Shown here: positions 44,134 through 52,619 of the stretch, one piece after another | How positions within the stretch are numbered: position 1 is the first letter of the stretch | How the letters are laid out: each line of letters starts with the position of its first letter | Assembly: GCF_020523825.1 (NCBI RefSeq) | Contig: NZ_JAJALK010000014.1 | Coordinates: 62,001-126,000, forward strand | Source of the DNA: Methylobacterium brachiatum | GTDB taxonomy: Bacteria > Pseudomonadota > Alphaproteobacteria > Rhizobiales > Beijerinckiaceae | Reading direction: 5' to 3' | Length of the DNA: 64,000 bases | Translations under genes and position numbers: made by a program | The notes under the pieces: model-generated | Told to the model about the DNA's origin: nothing | The model's database searches: none | Seen by the model: the letters and a program-made list of their open reading frames with translations, nothing else

Positions 44134-44462
44134 CACCCGATCTCATTGCCCACTGGAGGGCCTTCCAGAGCCTTGGCCGTATCCGCGTACAAGGCCGGCA
44201 GATGCTCGGCCCCTTCCAGAAGCTCCGCCAGGGTATAGCGACGTTTTCGCTTCGCGACCGGTGTCGCGACCAGAGCGCCGTCCTGTACGGCGAGTGTGAG
44301 GTCGGTGCCCGTATCGGCTCCGATCGCGGCCAGAACGGCGGGGGGGAGCGTCATCACGCGGGCTCCGCCTTGGCGCCGAACGGTCACAACCGCCGTGGGT
44401 GACGCTTGAGTCGGCGGTTTGGCGCTCTTCGTCACGCCAGGCGTTCGCTTGGCTGCCGGCAT
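44133..44462 (-). CDS. AbrB/MazE-type antitoxin
   Basis: A 109-residue antitoxin. A Lys/Thr-rich N-terminal arm (about 1-25) precedes a swapped-hairpin domain (TAVVTVRRQGGARVMTLPPA, then TDLTLAVQDGALVATPV). The C-terminal helical part (YTLAELLEGAEHL) should bind the MazF-like toxin. GGAGGAG lies about seven bases before the ATG at 44462, a strong ribosome site that would make antitoxin exceed toxin. It is the first gene of the pair, as is standard for mazEF. Confidence 0.88.
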   Translation of the reverse strand: MPAAKRTPGVTKSAKPPTQASPTAVVTVRRQGGARVMTLPPAVLAAIGADTGTDLTLAVQDGALVATPVAKRKRRYTLAELLEGAEHLPALYADTAKALEGPPVGNEIG

Positions 44463-44521
44463 GGTCACGCTCCTCCGGAAAGTGCTACAAAGGTAGCACC
44501 TTTTCGATGCCGCAACATCCC

Positions 44522-45208
44522 TCACCCCCGCAAGCGGAACGGGTTGAAATCCGTATCCGTATCGAAGGCGTCGCGGCCCTCGGCGCGCTTCAGGAAGCCG
44601 ATCAGCGGCACGCTGAGGGGCAGGGCCACGATCTCCCAGGCGACCTTCAGCGCCCAGATCGAGAGCGCGAGGCGGACGAGATCCGCGGCGGGATAGAGCC
44701 CGCCGAAGCCGAGACCGATGAACAGGGCCGAATCGATGCCCTGGCCGACCAGCGTCGAGGCGACGAGCCGCGCGGGCAGTCCCCGGCCGCGAAAGCGCAG
44801 CTTCAGCTTGGCGAGCAGGTAGGCGTTCAGGAACTCGCCGGTGAGATAGGCCGCGAGCCCGGCCAGCGCGAGCCGCGGGGTGGCGCCGAGCACCGCCTCG
44901 AACGCCGCCTGGTGCGGCCAGAACGGCGCGGGCGGCAAAGCCGCCGCGATCCCGTAGGCCAGGATCCAGAGCGCCTGCGCCAGGAAGCCGGTCCAGACCA
45001 CGGCCCGGGTGCTGGAATAGCCGTAGACCTCGGTCAGCACGTCGCCGAACAGGTAGGAGGCGGGAAACACGATCACCGCCGCCGTGAAGGTCAGGCCGCC
45101 CACGCAGACGATCTTGCCCGCCAGCACCAGCGAGATCATCAGCACCGCCCCAAACAGGCCGGCGATCGGAACGAGGTAAACGGGGCCGGTGGAAGCCCTC
45201 TCGTCACT
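44522..45208 (-). CDS. Queuosine-precursor transporter, YhhQ/VUT family
   Basis: Membrane protein of about 228 residues of the VUT (DUF165) family, whose characterised members import preQ0/preQ1 for queuosine tRNA modification. About six hydrophobic segments are visible (LVPIAGLFGAVLMISLVLAG, FTAAVIVFPASYLFGDVL). DVLTEVYGYSSTR is the conserved family motif. The start is uncertain: GTG codons at 45208 and 45250 are both possible; I chose the one nearest the conserved part. It is divergent from cvpA. Confidence 0.88.
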   Translation of the reverse strand, partial: SDERASTGPVYLVPIAGLFGAVLMISLVLAGKIVCVGGLTFTAAVIVFPASYLFGDVLTEVYGYSSTRAVVWTGFLAQALWILAYGIAAALPPAPFWPHQAAFEAVLGATPRLALAGLAAYLTGEFLNAYLLAKLKLRFRGRGLPARLVASTLVGQGIDSALFIGLGFGGLYPAADLVRLALSIWALKVAWEIVALPLSVPLIGFLKRAEGRDAFDTDTDFNPFRLRG

Positions 45209-45364
45209 CACGATCGGCGCGGGCTGATGCACGGACGGCACAGGCCGCACGCGCAGTCCGCGCCCGAGGGTGACGGCCGAGTTTCGGCTTGGTATACTTC
45301 GGCCCCGGTCCCGGGGAGCCGCATGGCCGCCGCGGCATCCCCTCTGGTTCCTAAAAGCTCACAG

Positions 45365-45973
45365 ATGCCGTTTACCGTTCTGGATCTCGTCGTGCTCGGC
45401 ATCGTCGCGGTCTCCGCGCTGCTCGCGGCCGTGCGTGGCGTCACCCGCGAGGTGCTGGCGATCATCGCCTGGGTCGCCGCCGCCGCCGTCGCCTGGTCGT
45501 TCTATCCGATGCTGCTTCCGCTGGTGAAGCAGCACGTCAACAGCGATACCGTGGCGCTGGTCGCCTCCATCGCGGCGATCTTCCTCGGCACGCTGATCAT
45601 CGTCTCGATCATCACCGTGAAGATCTCGGACGTGGTGCTCGACTCGCGCATCGGCGCGGTCGACCGGTCGCTGGGCTTCCTGTTCGGGGCGGGCCGCGGC
45701 TTCCTGATCTGCGTGATCGGCTGGGTGTTCCTGTCCTGGCTGGTGCAGGGCAAGGTGCCGGATTGGGCGGCGCAGGCGCGCACGCGCCCGATGCTGGAGA
45801 AATCCGGCGACGCCCTGGTGGCCCAGCTCCCCGAGAATCCGGAGGGCTTCCTGAAGCAGTTCAAGAAGCCGAAGGCCGGCCCGCCGCCCAACGAGGCGGC
45901 CGACGCCCCCGCCGAGACCGATGTGGCGCCCCAGCGCCGCACCGAGACCGCGCCGACCCCGACGCGACGCTGA
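45365..45973 (+). CDS. cvpA: CvpA family membrane protein
   Basis: Inner-membrane protein of 202 residues with four hydrophobic segments within residues 1-130 (FTVLDLVVLGIVAVSALLAA; TREVLAIIAWVAAAAVAW). The conserved Arg/Gly loops RGVTREV and DRSLGFLFGAGRGFLI are present. The C-terminal 60 residues are Pro/Ala-rich and cytosolic. Its molecular role is unclear, but its place directly before purF (132-base gap) is widely conserved and it was first linked to colicin V export and later to envelope stress. Confidence 0.93.
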   Translation: MPFTVLDLVVLGIVAVSALLAAVRGVTREVLAIIAWVAAAAVAWSFYPMLLPLVKQHVNSDTVALVASIAAIFLGTLIIVSIITVKISDVVLDSRIGAVDRSLGFLFGAGRGFLICVIGWVFLSWLVQGKVPDWAAQARTRPMLEKSGDALVAQLPENPEGFLKQFKKPKAGPPPNEAADAPAETDVAPQRRTETAPTPTRR

Positions 45974-46105
45974 CCTGCGGCGCGCGCCGTTGGTCGCTCT
46001 CCGTGGAACGCCTAGATAGCGGTTCCGGAGACGATCGGATGATATCCGCGACGACCGGCGCGCCGGCCCGTCGCCGCCGGGACTCGTGAAGTGATCGATC
46101 GCAGC

Positions 46106-47575
46106 ATGTCCCAATCCGACGCTTACGCCTCCGATTTCGACCTCGACGGTGATACGCTGCGCGAGGAATGCGGCGTCTTCGGCATCTTCGGGCACCCGGA
46201 GGCCTCGGCCATCGTGGCGCTCGGGCTGCACGCTCTGCAGCACCGGGGCCAGGAGGCGGCCGGGATCGTCTCCTTCGACGGCTCGGTGTTCCATTCCGAG
46301 CGGCGCCCGGGCCTCGTGGGCGATTCCTTCTCGGATGGCGACACCATCGCCCGGCTGAAAGGTCGCGCCGCCATCGGGCATGTGCGCTACTCGACCACCG
46401 GCGGGACGATCCTGCGCAACGTGCAGCCGCTCTTCGCCGAGCTCGCCAGCGGCGGCCTCGCGGTCGCCCATAACGGCAACCTCACCAACGCCTTGTCGAT
46501 CCGCCGCGATCTCGTGCGCGACGGCGCGATCACGCAGTCGACCTCCGACACCGAGGTGATCCTCCACCTCGCGGCCCGCTCGCGGAAGCCGCGGATCGTC
46601 GAGCGGTTCATCGACGCCCTGCAGGCGATCCAGGGTGCCTACGCGATCGTGGCGCTGACCAACAAGAAGCTGATCGGCGCCCGTGACCCGCTGGGCATCC
46701 GCCCGCTGGTGCTGGGCGAGCTCGACGGCCGCTACATGCTGGCCTCCGAGACCTGTGCCCTCGACATCATCGGCGCGCGCTACGTGCGCGACGTCGAGAA
46801 CGGTGAGGTCGTGGTTATCTCAGAGGAGGGGATCGAGTCGATCCGCTTCGCCGACGCGGTGCCGATGCGGCCCTGCATCTTCGAGTACATCTACTTCGCC
46901 CGGCCGGATTCGGTGGTGAACGGCAAGAGCGTCTACGCGGTGCGCAAGGCGATCGGCCGGGAACTGGCCCGCGAGGCCTCCGTCGCGGCCGACGTCGTCG
47001 TGCCGGTGCCGGATTCCGGCGTGCCGGCGGCGCTCGGCTTCGCGCAGGAGACCGGCATCCCGTTCGAGATGGGGATCATCCGCAACCACTATGTCGGGCG
47101 GACCTTCATCCAGCCGACCCAGTCGGTGCGCGAGCTCGGCGTGCGGATGAAGCACTCGGCCAACCGCGCGGCGATCGAGGGCAAGAGCATCGTGCTGGTC
47201 GACGACAGCCTGGTGCGCGGCACGACCTCGGTGAAGATCGTCCGGATGATGCGCGAGGCCGGTGCCGCCGAGGTGCATTTCCGGATCGCTTCGCCGCCGA
47301 TCACCTACCCGGACTTCTACGGGATCGACACGCCGGAGCGGGAGAAGCTTCTGGCCGCGACCCACGACCTCGAGGCGATGCGCAAATATATCGGCGCGGA
47401 CTCGCTGGCCTTCCTGTCGATCCCCGGCCTTTACCGGGCGATGGGCGAGGAGGAGCGCAATGCGGCCTGCCCGCAATACACCGACCATTGCTTCACGGGT
47501 GAGTACCCGACCGGCCTGACCGACCTCTCCATCGCCGGTCCGAAGCGCTTCGCGATGCTGGCCGAAGCGGACTGA
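46106..47575 (+). CDS. purF: Amidophosphoribosyltransferase
   Basis: First committed enzyme of purine synthesis; it makes phosphoribosylamine from PRPP and glutamine. It has 489 residues including a 21-residue propeptide; Cys22 (EECGVFGIFG) becomes the N-terminal nucleophile after cleavage. The glutaminase domain runs to about 240 and the PRPP motif is IVLVDDSLVRGTTS. The ATG at 46106 is preferred to a GTG 15 bases earlier. Expression with cvpA is likely. The stop is followed by a family E repeat. Confidence 0.97.
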   Translation: MSQSDAYASDFDLDGDTLREECGVFGIFGHPEASAIVALGLHALQHRGQEAAGIVSFDGSVFHSERRPGLVGDSFSDGDTIARLKGRAAIGHVRYSTTGGTILRNVQPLFAELASGGLAVAHNGNLTNALSIRRDLVRDGAITQSTSDTEVILHLAARSRKPRIVERFIDALQAIQGAYAIVALTNKKLIGARDPLGIRPLVLGELDGRYMLASETCALDIIGARYVRDVENGEVVVISEEGIESIRFADAVPMRPCIFEYIYFARPDSVVNGKSVYAVRKAIGRELAREASVAADVVVPVPDSGVPAALGFAQETGIPFEMGIIRNHYVGRTFIQPTQSVRELGVRMKHSANRAAIEGKSIVLVDDSLVRGTTSVKIVRMMREAGAAEVHFRIASPPITYPDFYGIDTPEREKLLAATHDLEAMRKYIGADSLAFLSIPGLYRAMGEEERNAACPQYTDHCFTGEYPTGLTDLSIAGPKRFAMLAEAD

Positions 47576-47577
47576 GC

Positions 47578-47668
47578 GGGGGATCCCAAAGGGCTCAGCC
47601 CTTTGGCGGGGTCCAGGGGCGGCGCCCCTGGGATCTTCGCGGGGCTCTTCCCTGAGCCCGCAAAAGGT
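47578..47668. repeat. Family E repeat after purF
   Basis: Nested inverted words GGGATCCCAAAGGGCT / AGCCCTTTGGCGGGGTCC and GGGGCGGCGCCCCTGG, then AAAAGGTCACGGACCTTTT. It lies between purF and the next SDR gene. The last hairpin, with its T-run, is well suited to end purF transcription. Confidence 0.65.
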
Positions 47669-47732
47669 CACGGACCTTTTGAAACCGGAATTTTTGGATC
47701 CCCCTGGCGCGGAAATGCGCTAGGTCCTGGGC

Positions 47733-48482
47733 ATGGCTGATCCTCAGAGAAAGCTCGAAGGCCGCGTCGCGGTCGTCACCGGGGCGTCCCGCGGCATCGG
47801 GCGGGCGGCCGCCCTGGCCCTGGCCGGGGCCGGGGCCCATGTGGTCGCGGTGGCCCGCACGGTCGGCGCCCTGGAGGAGCTGGACGACGCCATCCGGGCG
47901 GCCGGATCCAGCGCCACGCTCGTGCCGTTCGACCTCGCCGATTACGACGCCATCGACCGGCTGGGCGCGGCGATCAACGAGCGCTGGAAGCGGCTCGACA
48001 TCCTGGTCGGCAACGCCGGCATCCTCGGCGCGCTCATGCCGATCGGCCACATCACCCCGAAGGTCTGGGACCAAGTGATGCAGGTCAACGTCACCGCCAA
48101 CTGGCGCCTGCTCCGCTCGCTGGACCCGCTGCTGCGCATGTCCGATGCCGGCCGGGCGATCTTCGTCTCGTCGGGCGCAGCCTCGAAATGCCGGGCCTAT
48201 TGGGGGCCGTACTCGGTCTCGAAGGCGGCGCTCGAAGCGATGGTGCGGACCTACGCGGCCGAGAACGAGACCACCGCGATCCGGGCGATGCTGCTCAATC
48301 CGGGGCCGCTGCGCACCGGCATGCGCCGCTCGGCCATGCCGGGCGAGGATCCCGAAACCCTCAAGACCCCCGAGGATCTCGTCCCCCACTTCGTGCGGCT
48401 CGCCGCGCCGGACTGGACCGAGACCGGCAAGCTCTACGATTTCCCCACCGACCGGGTGCTGCAGTTCCGCGCGCCCGAGTGA
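47733..48482 (+). CDS. SDR family NAD(P)-dependent oxidoreductase
   Basis: Short-chain dehydrogenase of 249 residues. TGASRGIGRA is at about 16-25, GNAGILGALMPIG in the middle, and the active-site set is Ser in FVSSGAASK with YSVSK. The C-terminal part (PEDLVPHFVRLAAPDWTETG) resembles YciK-type SDRs, whose substrate is unknown. The codon ATG at 47733 follows an ordinary leader. It is probably a separate transcription unit after the purF terminator. Confidence 0.92.
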   Translation: MADPQRKLEGRVAVVTGASRGIGRAAALALAGAGAHVVAVARTVGALEELDDAIRAAGSSATLVPFDLADYDAIDRLGAAINERWKRLDILVGNAGILGALMPIGHITPKVWDQVMQVNVTANWRLLRSLDPLLRMSDAGRAIFVSSGAASKCRAYWGPYSVSKAALEAMVRTYAAENETTAIRAMLLNPGPLRTGMRRSAMPGEDPETLKTPEDLVPHFVRLAAPDWTETGKLYDFPTDRVLQFRAPE

Positions 48483-48525
48483 CGGACAGCGCCCTTTTAC
48501 GACCGGGTGAATCCATCCGATCCAC

Positions 48526-48642
48526 CCTCATCCTGAGGTGCTGCGCAGCAGCCTCGAAGGAGGCCTTCAGGGATCGCAGAGGCCTCTGGAGAGCTCCTTC
48601 GAGGCCCAGCGATCTGCGATCGCCGGGCACCTCAGGATGAGG
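48526..48642. repeat. Family A palindromic repeat, copy 3
   Basis: Outer arms CCTCATCCTGAGGTG and CACCTCAGGATGAGG, inner arms GCCTCGAAGGAGGCCTTC and GAGAGCTCCTTCGAGGC (imperfect). It sits between the SDR stop and dmrA, in purely intergenic sequence. No toxin-like gene is near, unlike the other two family A copies. Confidence 0.85.
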
Positions 48643-48693
48643 GGATGGGTGGGATCGGCCGGGTGATTCCCGTCTCTCACATCTGGTGACCTC

Positions 48694-49101
48694 ATGATCG
48701 ACGTCCGCTGCATCTGTGCGATCGGCCTGCGCGGCCAGCTCGGCCTGAACGGGCACCTGCCCTGGGAGGGCAACACCGACCCGCTCTTCGTAGAGGACGT
48801 GACGCGGTTCTTCGCGCTCACCATGGGCCATGTGCTGATCGCCGGGCCGAAGACCGTGGCCTCGGTCCCGGACTTCGCCTTTAAGGACCGCACCATCGAC
48901 GTGATCCGCAGCCACGAGGATCCGGAGCAGGTGCTCAAGCGCTACCCGGGCCGCCGGATCTTCGTGGGCGGCGGCATCGCGGTGTGGAACGTCTACGCCA
49001 AGTACATCCAGAACTGGGACATCACGCGCCTCCCCTATGACGGCGAGGCCGACCGCTGGTTCGACCCGGCTTGGCTGGTGGGCGGGGCGCTGCGGCCGTA
49101 A
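48694..49101 (+). CDS. dmrA: Dihydromethanopterin reductase (DHFR family)
   Basis: A 135-residue protein of the dihydrofolate reductase family. It reads CICAIGLRGQLGLNGHLPWE, then TMGHVLIAGPKTVASVP and GRRIFVGGGIAVWNVYAKY. It is shorter and more divergent than a folate DHFR and agrees with my memory of the Methylobacterium DmrA, which reduces dihydromethanopterin to tetrahydromethanopterin, the C1 carrier for formaldehyde oxidation. The identification rests on that resemblance. A lone gene, preceded by a family A repeat. Confidence 0.82.
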   Translation: MIDVRCICAIGLRGQLGLNGHLPWEGNTDPLFVEDVTRFFALTMGHVLIAGPKTVASVPDFAFKDRTIDVIRSHEDPEQVLKRYPGRRIFVGGGIAVWNVYAKYIQNWDITRLPYDGEADRWFDPAWLVGGALRP

Positions 49102-49161
49102 CGACCGGCACCTTCGGGCGGCCCGGCGCGTTGGCGTGCGTGTCGTGCGTCCGGAGTGTCG

Positions 49162-50280
49162 ATGAACGCCCATAGCTACCGCTTCGGCATCGAGGAAGAG
49201 TATTTCCTTGCCGATGCCGAGACACGCGGCACGCCCCGGGGGGACCTCGCCGGGTTTCATGCCCGGGTGAAGGCGGAGCTGCCCGAGACCGGGCGGGAGC
49301 TGGTCGCCGCGCAGGTCGAGGTCTGCACGCCGCCGCTCGACGATGCGCAGGCCGCCCGTGAGAATCTCGGTGGCCAGCGGGCGCAGCTCGCCGGCATCGC
49401 GGCCGAGAGCGGGCTGAGCCTGCTCGCCTGCGGCACCCATCCGCTCGCGCATTGGTCCCGCCAGACCGCCACCGACGGCGCGCGCTACAAGGGCATCCTG
49501 TCGGATGTCGGCATCGCGGCGAGGCGGGCGCTGATCTGCGGCATGCATGTCCATGTCGAGGTGCCGGACCCGGAGGCGCGGGTCGACCTCATGAACCGGC
49601 TGCTGCCGTTCCAGCCGCTGCTGCTGGCGCTCTCGGCCTCCTCGCCGTTCTGGCAGGGGGAGGCGACCGGGCTGATGGCCTACCGGCTCAGCGTCTTCGG
49701 CGAATTGCCCCGCACCGGCCTGCCCGAGCTTTTCTTGGACGCAGCCGCCCATGCCCGGTTCGTGGACATCATGACCCGCTCCGGCGCCATCGCGGATGCA
49801 AGCTTCCTGTGGTGGTCCCTGCGGCCCTCGATCAAGTTCCCGACCCTGGAGCTGCGCATCGCCGATGCCTGCACCCGGCTCGACGATTCGCTCTGCGTCG
49901 CCGCCCTGTACCGCTGCCTGGTGCGGCTCTGCGTGCGCCGGCCCGAGCTGAATGCCGGGCTCGACGGCGTCTCGCGGTCGCTGGCTTCGGAGAACCTGTG
50001 GCGGGCCCAGCACAGCGGCGTGCGCGCGACGCTGATCGACGAGGCGAAGGCCGAGGCGGTGCCGTTCGCCGCGGCGCTGGAGGCGGTCCTCGCCCTGGTG
50101 GCGGAGGATGCGGATGCGCTGGGCTGCGCGGCGGACGTCGCCCGCGCCCGGGCGATCGTGGCCGAGGGCACCAGCGCGGACGGGCAGGTCGGGGCGTTCG
50201 AGGCGGCTCTGGCTGACGGAAAGGACGAGCGCGCCGCGCTGTCGGCCGCGGTGGACTGGATCGCCGACGCGGCCCGGTGA
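49162..50280 (+). CDS. Carboxylate-amine ligase, YbdK/GCS2 family
   Basis: A 372-residue ATP-dependent ligase of the glutamate-cysteine ligase type 2 family. The opening YRFGIEEEYFLAD has the metal-binding Glu triplet, AAQVEVCTPPL is the substrate strand, and RALICGMHVHVEV includes the conserved His pair. YbdK-type proteins form gamma-glutamylcysteine weakly in vitro; the real substrate is uncertain. CGGAG six bases before the ATG at 49162 supports that start over the GTG at 49156. Confidence 0.9.
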   Translation: MNAHSYRFGIEEEYFLADAETRGTPRGDLAGFHARVKAELPETGRELVAAQVEVCTPPLDDAQAARENLGGQRAQLAGIAAESGLSLLACGTHPLAHWSRQTATDGARYKGILSDVGIAARRALICGMHVHVEVPDPEARVDLMNRLLPFQPLLLALSASSPFWQGEATGLMAYRLSVFGELPRTGLPELFLDAAAHARFVDIMTRSGAIADASFLWWSLRPSIKFPTLELRIADACTRLDDSLCVAALYRCLVRLCVRRPELNAGLDGVSRSLASENLWRAQHSGVRATLIDEAKAEAVPFAAALEAVLALVAEDADALGCAADVARARAIVAEGTSADGQVGAFEAALADGKDERAALSAAVDWIADAAR

Positions 50281-50301
50281 CCGCTCTGCTCGCCCCCATT
50301 T

Positions 50302-50394
50302 CGTCATCGCGAGCGGAGCGAAGCGACCCAGGGATGCACCACACCCGAGGATCGCGCGCTGCCCTGGGTCGCTTCGCTGCGCTCGCAATGACGG
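50302..50394. repeat. Family B palindromic repeat
   Basis: Left arm about 50302-50333 (CGTCATCGCGAGCGGAGCGA...) and right arm about 50362-50394 (CCCTGGGTCGCTTCGCTGCG...), separated by about 28 bases. It is between the carboxylate-amine ligase gene and der. Compensating changes occur in both arms (GCGACC/GGTCGC where the GIY-YIG copy has GCAACC/GGTTGC), which suggests the fold is conserved. Confidence 0.8.
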
Positions 50395-50418
50395 CGCGAT
50401 CGTTTGGCGGGAAACGCC

Positions 50419-51771
50419 TCAGCCCTTGTCGAACGGGTTCTGCGAGGTCCGCAAGCTCAGCCGGATCGGCGTGCCCGGCAGCTCGAACGCCTCGCGCAGG
50501 CCGTTCACCAGGTAGCGGGTGTAGGATTTCGGCAAGGCGTTGAGCTGGTTGCCGAACAGGGCGAAATGCGGCGGCCGGCTCTTCACCTGGGTGGCGTAGC
50601 GGATCTTGATCCGCCGGCCCGACACCGCCGGGGGCGGATTGCGGGAGGTCGCCTCGCTCAGCCAGTCATTGATGCGCGAGGTCGAGATCCGCTTGTCCCA
50701 GACCTCAGCGGCCTGCACCACCGCCTGCATCAGCTTGTCGAGGCCCTCGCCGGCGAGCCCCGAGAGCGGCACCACCGCGACGCCGCGCACCTGCGGCAGC
50801 AGGCGGGTGCAATCCTCGCGCAGCTGCTTCAGCAGGCCGGGCTGGTCGGCGACGAGGTCCCACTTGTTGAGGCCGATCACCACGGCCCGGCCCTCGCTCT
50901 CGACCAGGTCGATGATGGTGAGGTCCTGCTTCTCGAACGGGATCGTGGCGTCGAGGAGCACCACCACCACCTCGGCGAAGCGGACCGCGCGCAACCCGTC
51001 CGAGACCGCGAGCTTCTCCAGCTTGTCGTCGATCCGGGCGCGGCGGCGCATGCCGGCGGTGTCGTGGAGCTTGATCTTGCGGCCGCGCCACTCCCAGTCC
51101 AGCGAGATCGAGTCGCGGGTGATGCCGGCTTCGGGGCCGACCAGCAGCCGGTCCTCGCCGAGCATGCGGTTGATCAGCGTGGACTTGCCGGCATTGGGGC
51201 GGCCCACGATGGCGACCTTCAGGGAGCGGCCGCCGGGGGCGTCCTCGTCCTCCTCGTCGTCCTCCGGGTCGGGCTTGGGCAGGACGCCCTTCAGCGCCTC
51301 ATGCAGCTCGCCCAGGCCCTCGCCGTGCTCGGCCGAGAACGGGATCGGATCGCCGAGCCCGAGGGTAAAGGCCTCGTAGGCGCCGGAGAGGCCGGTGCCG
51401 CCCTCGGCCTTGTTGGCGATCAGGATGACCGGGCAGCCGGCCCGGCGCACGAGTTCCGCGAAGGGCTGGTCGGCCGGCAGCACGCCGGCGCGGGCGTCGA
51501 TCACGAACAGCACCACGTCGGCGGCGAGGATTGCCGCCTCGGTCTGCATCCGCATCCGGCCCATGAGGGTGGCGGCGTCCGATTCCTCCAGACCGGCGGT
51601 GTCGATCACCCGGAAATGGAGGCCGCCGAATCTGACATCGCCCTCGCGCCGGTCGCGGGTCACCCCCGGCCGATCGTCCACGAGCGCGAGCTTCTTGCCC
51701 ACGAGGCGGTTGAACAGGGTCGACTTGCCGACGTTCGGCCTCCCGACGATCGCGACGGTCGGCATGTCCAT
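50419..51771 (-). CDS. der: Ribosome biogenesis GTPase Der (EngA)
   Basis: Double-GTPase of 450 residues needed for 50S maturation. The first G domain has GRPNVGKST near residue 10, the second has GRPNAGKSTLINRML near 190; both have DTAG-type and NKxD-type motifs (IANKAE, GLNKWD). A KH-like C-terminal domain ends the protein. An acidic linker (DPEDDEEDEDA) joins the G domains. It lies 28 bases after the YfgM-like gene, which suggests cotranscription. Confidence 0.97.
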   Translation of the reverse strand: MDMPTVAIVGRPNVGKSTLFNRLVGKKLALVDDRPGVTRDRREGDVRFGGLHFRVIDTAGLEESDAATLMGRMRMQTEAAILAADVVLFVIDARAGVLPADQPFAELVRRAGCPVILIANKAEGGTGLSGAYEAFTLGLGDPIPFSAEHGEGLGELHEALKGVLPKPDPEDDEEDEDAPGGRSLKVAIVGRPNAGKSTLINRMLGEDRLLVGPEAGITRDSISLDWEWRGRKIKLHDTAGMRRRARIDDKLEKLAVSDGLRAVRFAEVVVVLLDATIPFEKQDLTIIDLVESEGRAVVIGLNKWDLVADQPGLLKQLREDCTRLLPQVRGVAVVPLSGLAGEGLDKLMQAVVQAAEVWDKRISTSRINDWLSEATSRNPPPAVSGRRIKIRYATQVKSRPPHFALFGNQLNALPKSYTRYLVNGLREAFELPGTPIRLSLRTSQNPFDKG

Positions 51772-51799
51772 GGTATGTCTCGAAGTGGTCGAAGAAAAA

Positions 51800-52510
51800 T
51801 CAGCGCGTGATCGGCGGGGGCGGGGCGGCGACCTCGGGCTTGGCCTCGGTCACGGTGACCGGGCCGCCCGCCACGAGGGCCGCGTAGACCTCGATCCGCT
51901 CACGCAGGTTCCGGGGGGTCTCGGGATCGGCGACCAGCTGGTCGAACCAGCGGCCGGCCTCCTCGAAATCGCCCTTCTTCAGGGCGGCGAGGCCGAGCAT
52001 CTCGCGGGCGGTGTGGCGGAACGGCGTGCCGGCCGCGAGCCCCTGGAGATTGGCCAGAGCCGGGTCCGGGTTCGCGCTGTCGAGGCGCAGCAGGGCGGCG
52101 CGCAGCCGCGCCAGATCGCGCAGGCCGTCGCCGAGGCCGGTGTCACCGGCGAGCGTGTCGAATTCCTTCGCGCCCGCCTCCGCGTCGCGCTTGCCGGCCT
52201 CCGCGGCCGAGCGGAACCGGGCGAGCAGGCGGTAGCCGGCGGGGCCCTGGACCTCCAGCGCGTCGAAAACCTTGTCGGCCTCCGCGACCTTGCCGTCGCG
52301 GGCGAGGCGGTTGGCCTCGTCGAACTGCACCGAGGCGGCCTCGGCGGCCACGCGCTGCTGGTTCTGCCAGTAGCGCCAGCCCGCCACGCCCACGACCAGG
52401 AGCACGGCGAGCGCGATGATCACGCCGCTGTAGCGCTTCCAGATCTGGAGGATCCGGTCGCGGCGATAATCCTCGTCGACCTCGCGAATGAACTCGTTGT
52501 TCTCGGCCAT
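51800..52510 (-). CDS. YfgM-like tetratricopeptide membrane protein
   Basis: A 236-residue protein with a single N-terminal membrane helix (SGVIIALAVLLVVGVAGWRYW) at about 28-48 and a periplasmic TPR-like region, including AREMLGLAALKKGDFEEAG. YfgM in E. coli acts as an ancillary factor of the SecYEG translocon and periplasmic chaperones. Two ATGs are adjacent; the inner one at 52510 has better spacing to GGGAA. The E. coli order is yfgM-bamB-der, but bamB is missing here and der follows directly. Confidence 0.87.
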   Translation of the reverse strand: MAENNEFIREVDEDYRRDRILQIWKRYSGVIIALAVLLVVGVAGWRYWQNQQRVAAEAASVQFDEANRLARDGKVAEADKVFDALEVQGPAGYRLLARFRSAAEAGKRDAEAGAKEFDTLAGDTGLGDGLRDLARLRAALLRLDSANPDPALANLQGLAAGTPFRHTAREMLGLAALKKGDFEEAGRWFDQLVADPETPRNLRERIEVYAALVAGGPVTVTEAKPEVAAPPPPITR

Positions 52511-52619
52511 CATTTCCCGGCCCGCGTCTATCCGCGGGCCACCTTGCACAGCGATCGAGCCCCGCGCCTAACACACGGGCGCCGGGTTGGCGACAGCGGG
52601 CTTGAGGCGGCGGTGGGTC

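Noticed and set aside
45209..45364. preQ1 riboswitch before the YhhQ-type transporter gene
   Set aside because: No recognisable preQ1 aptamer core was seen in the short upstream region.
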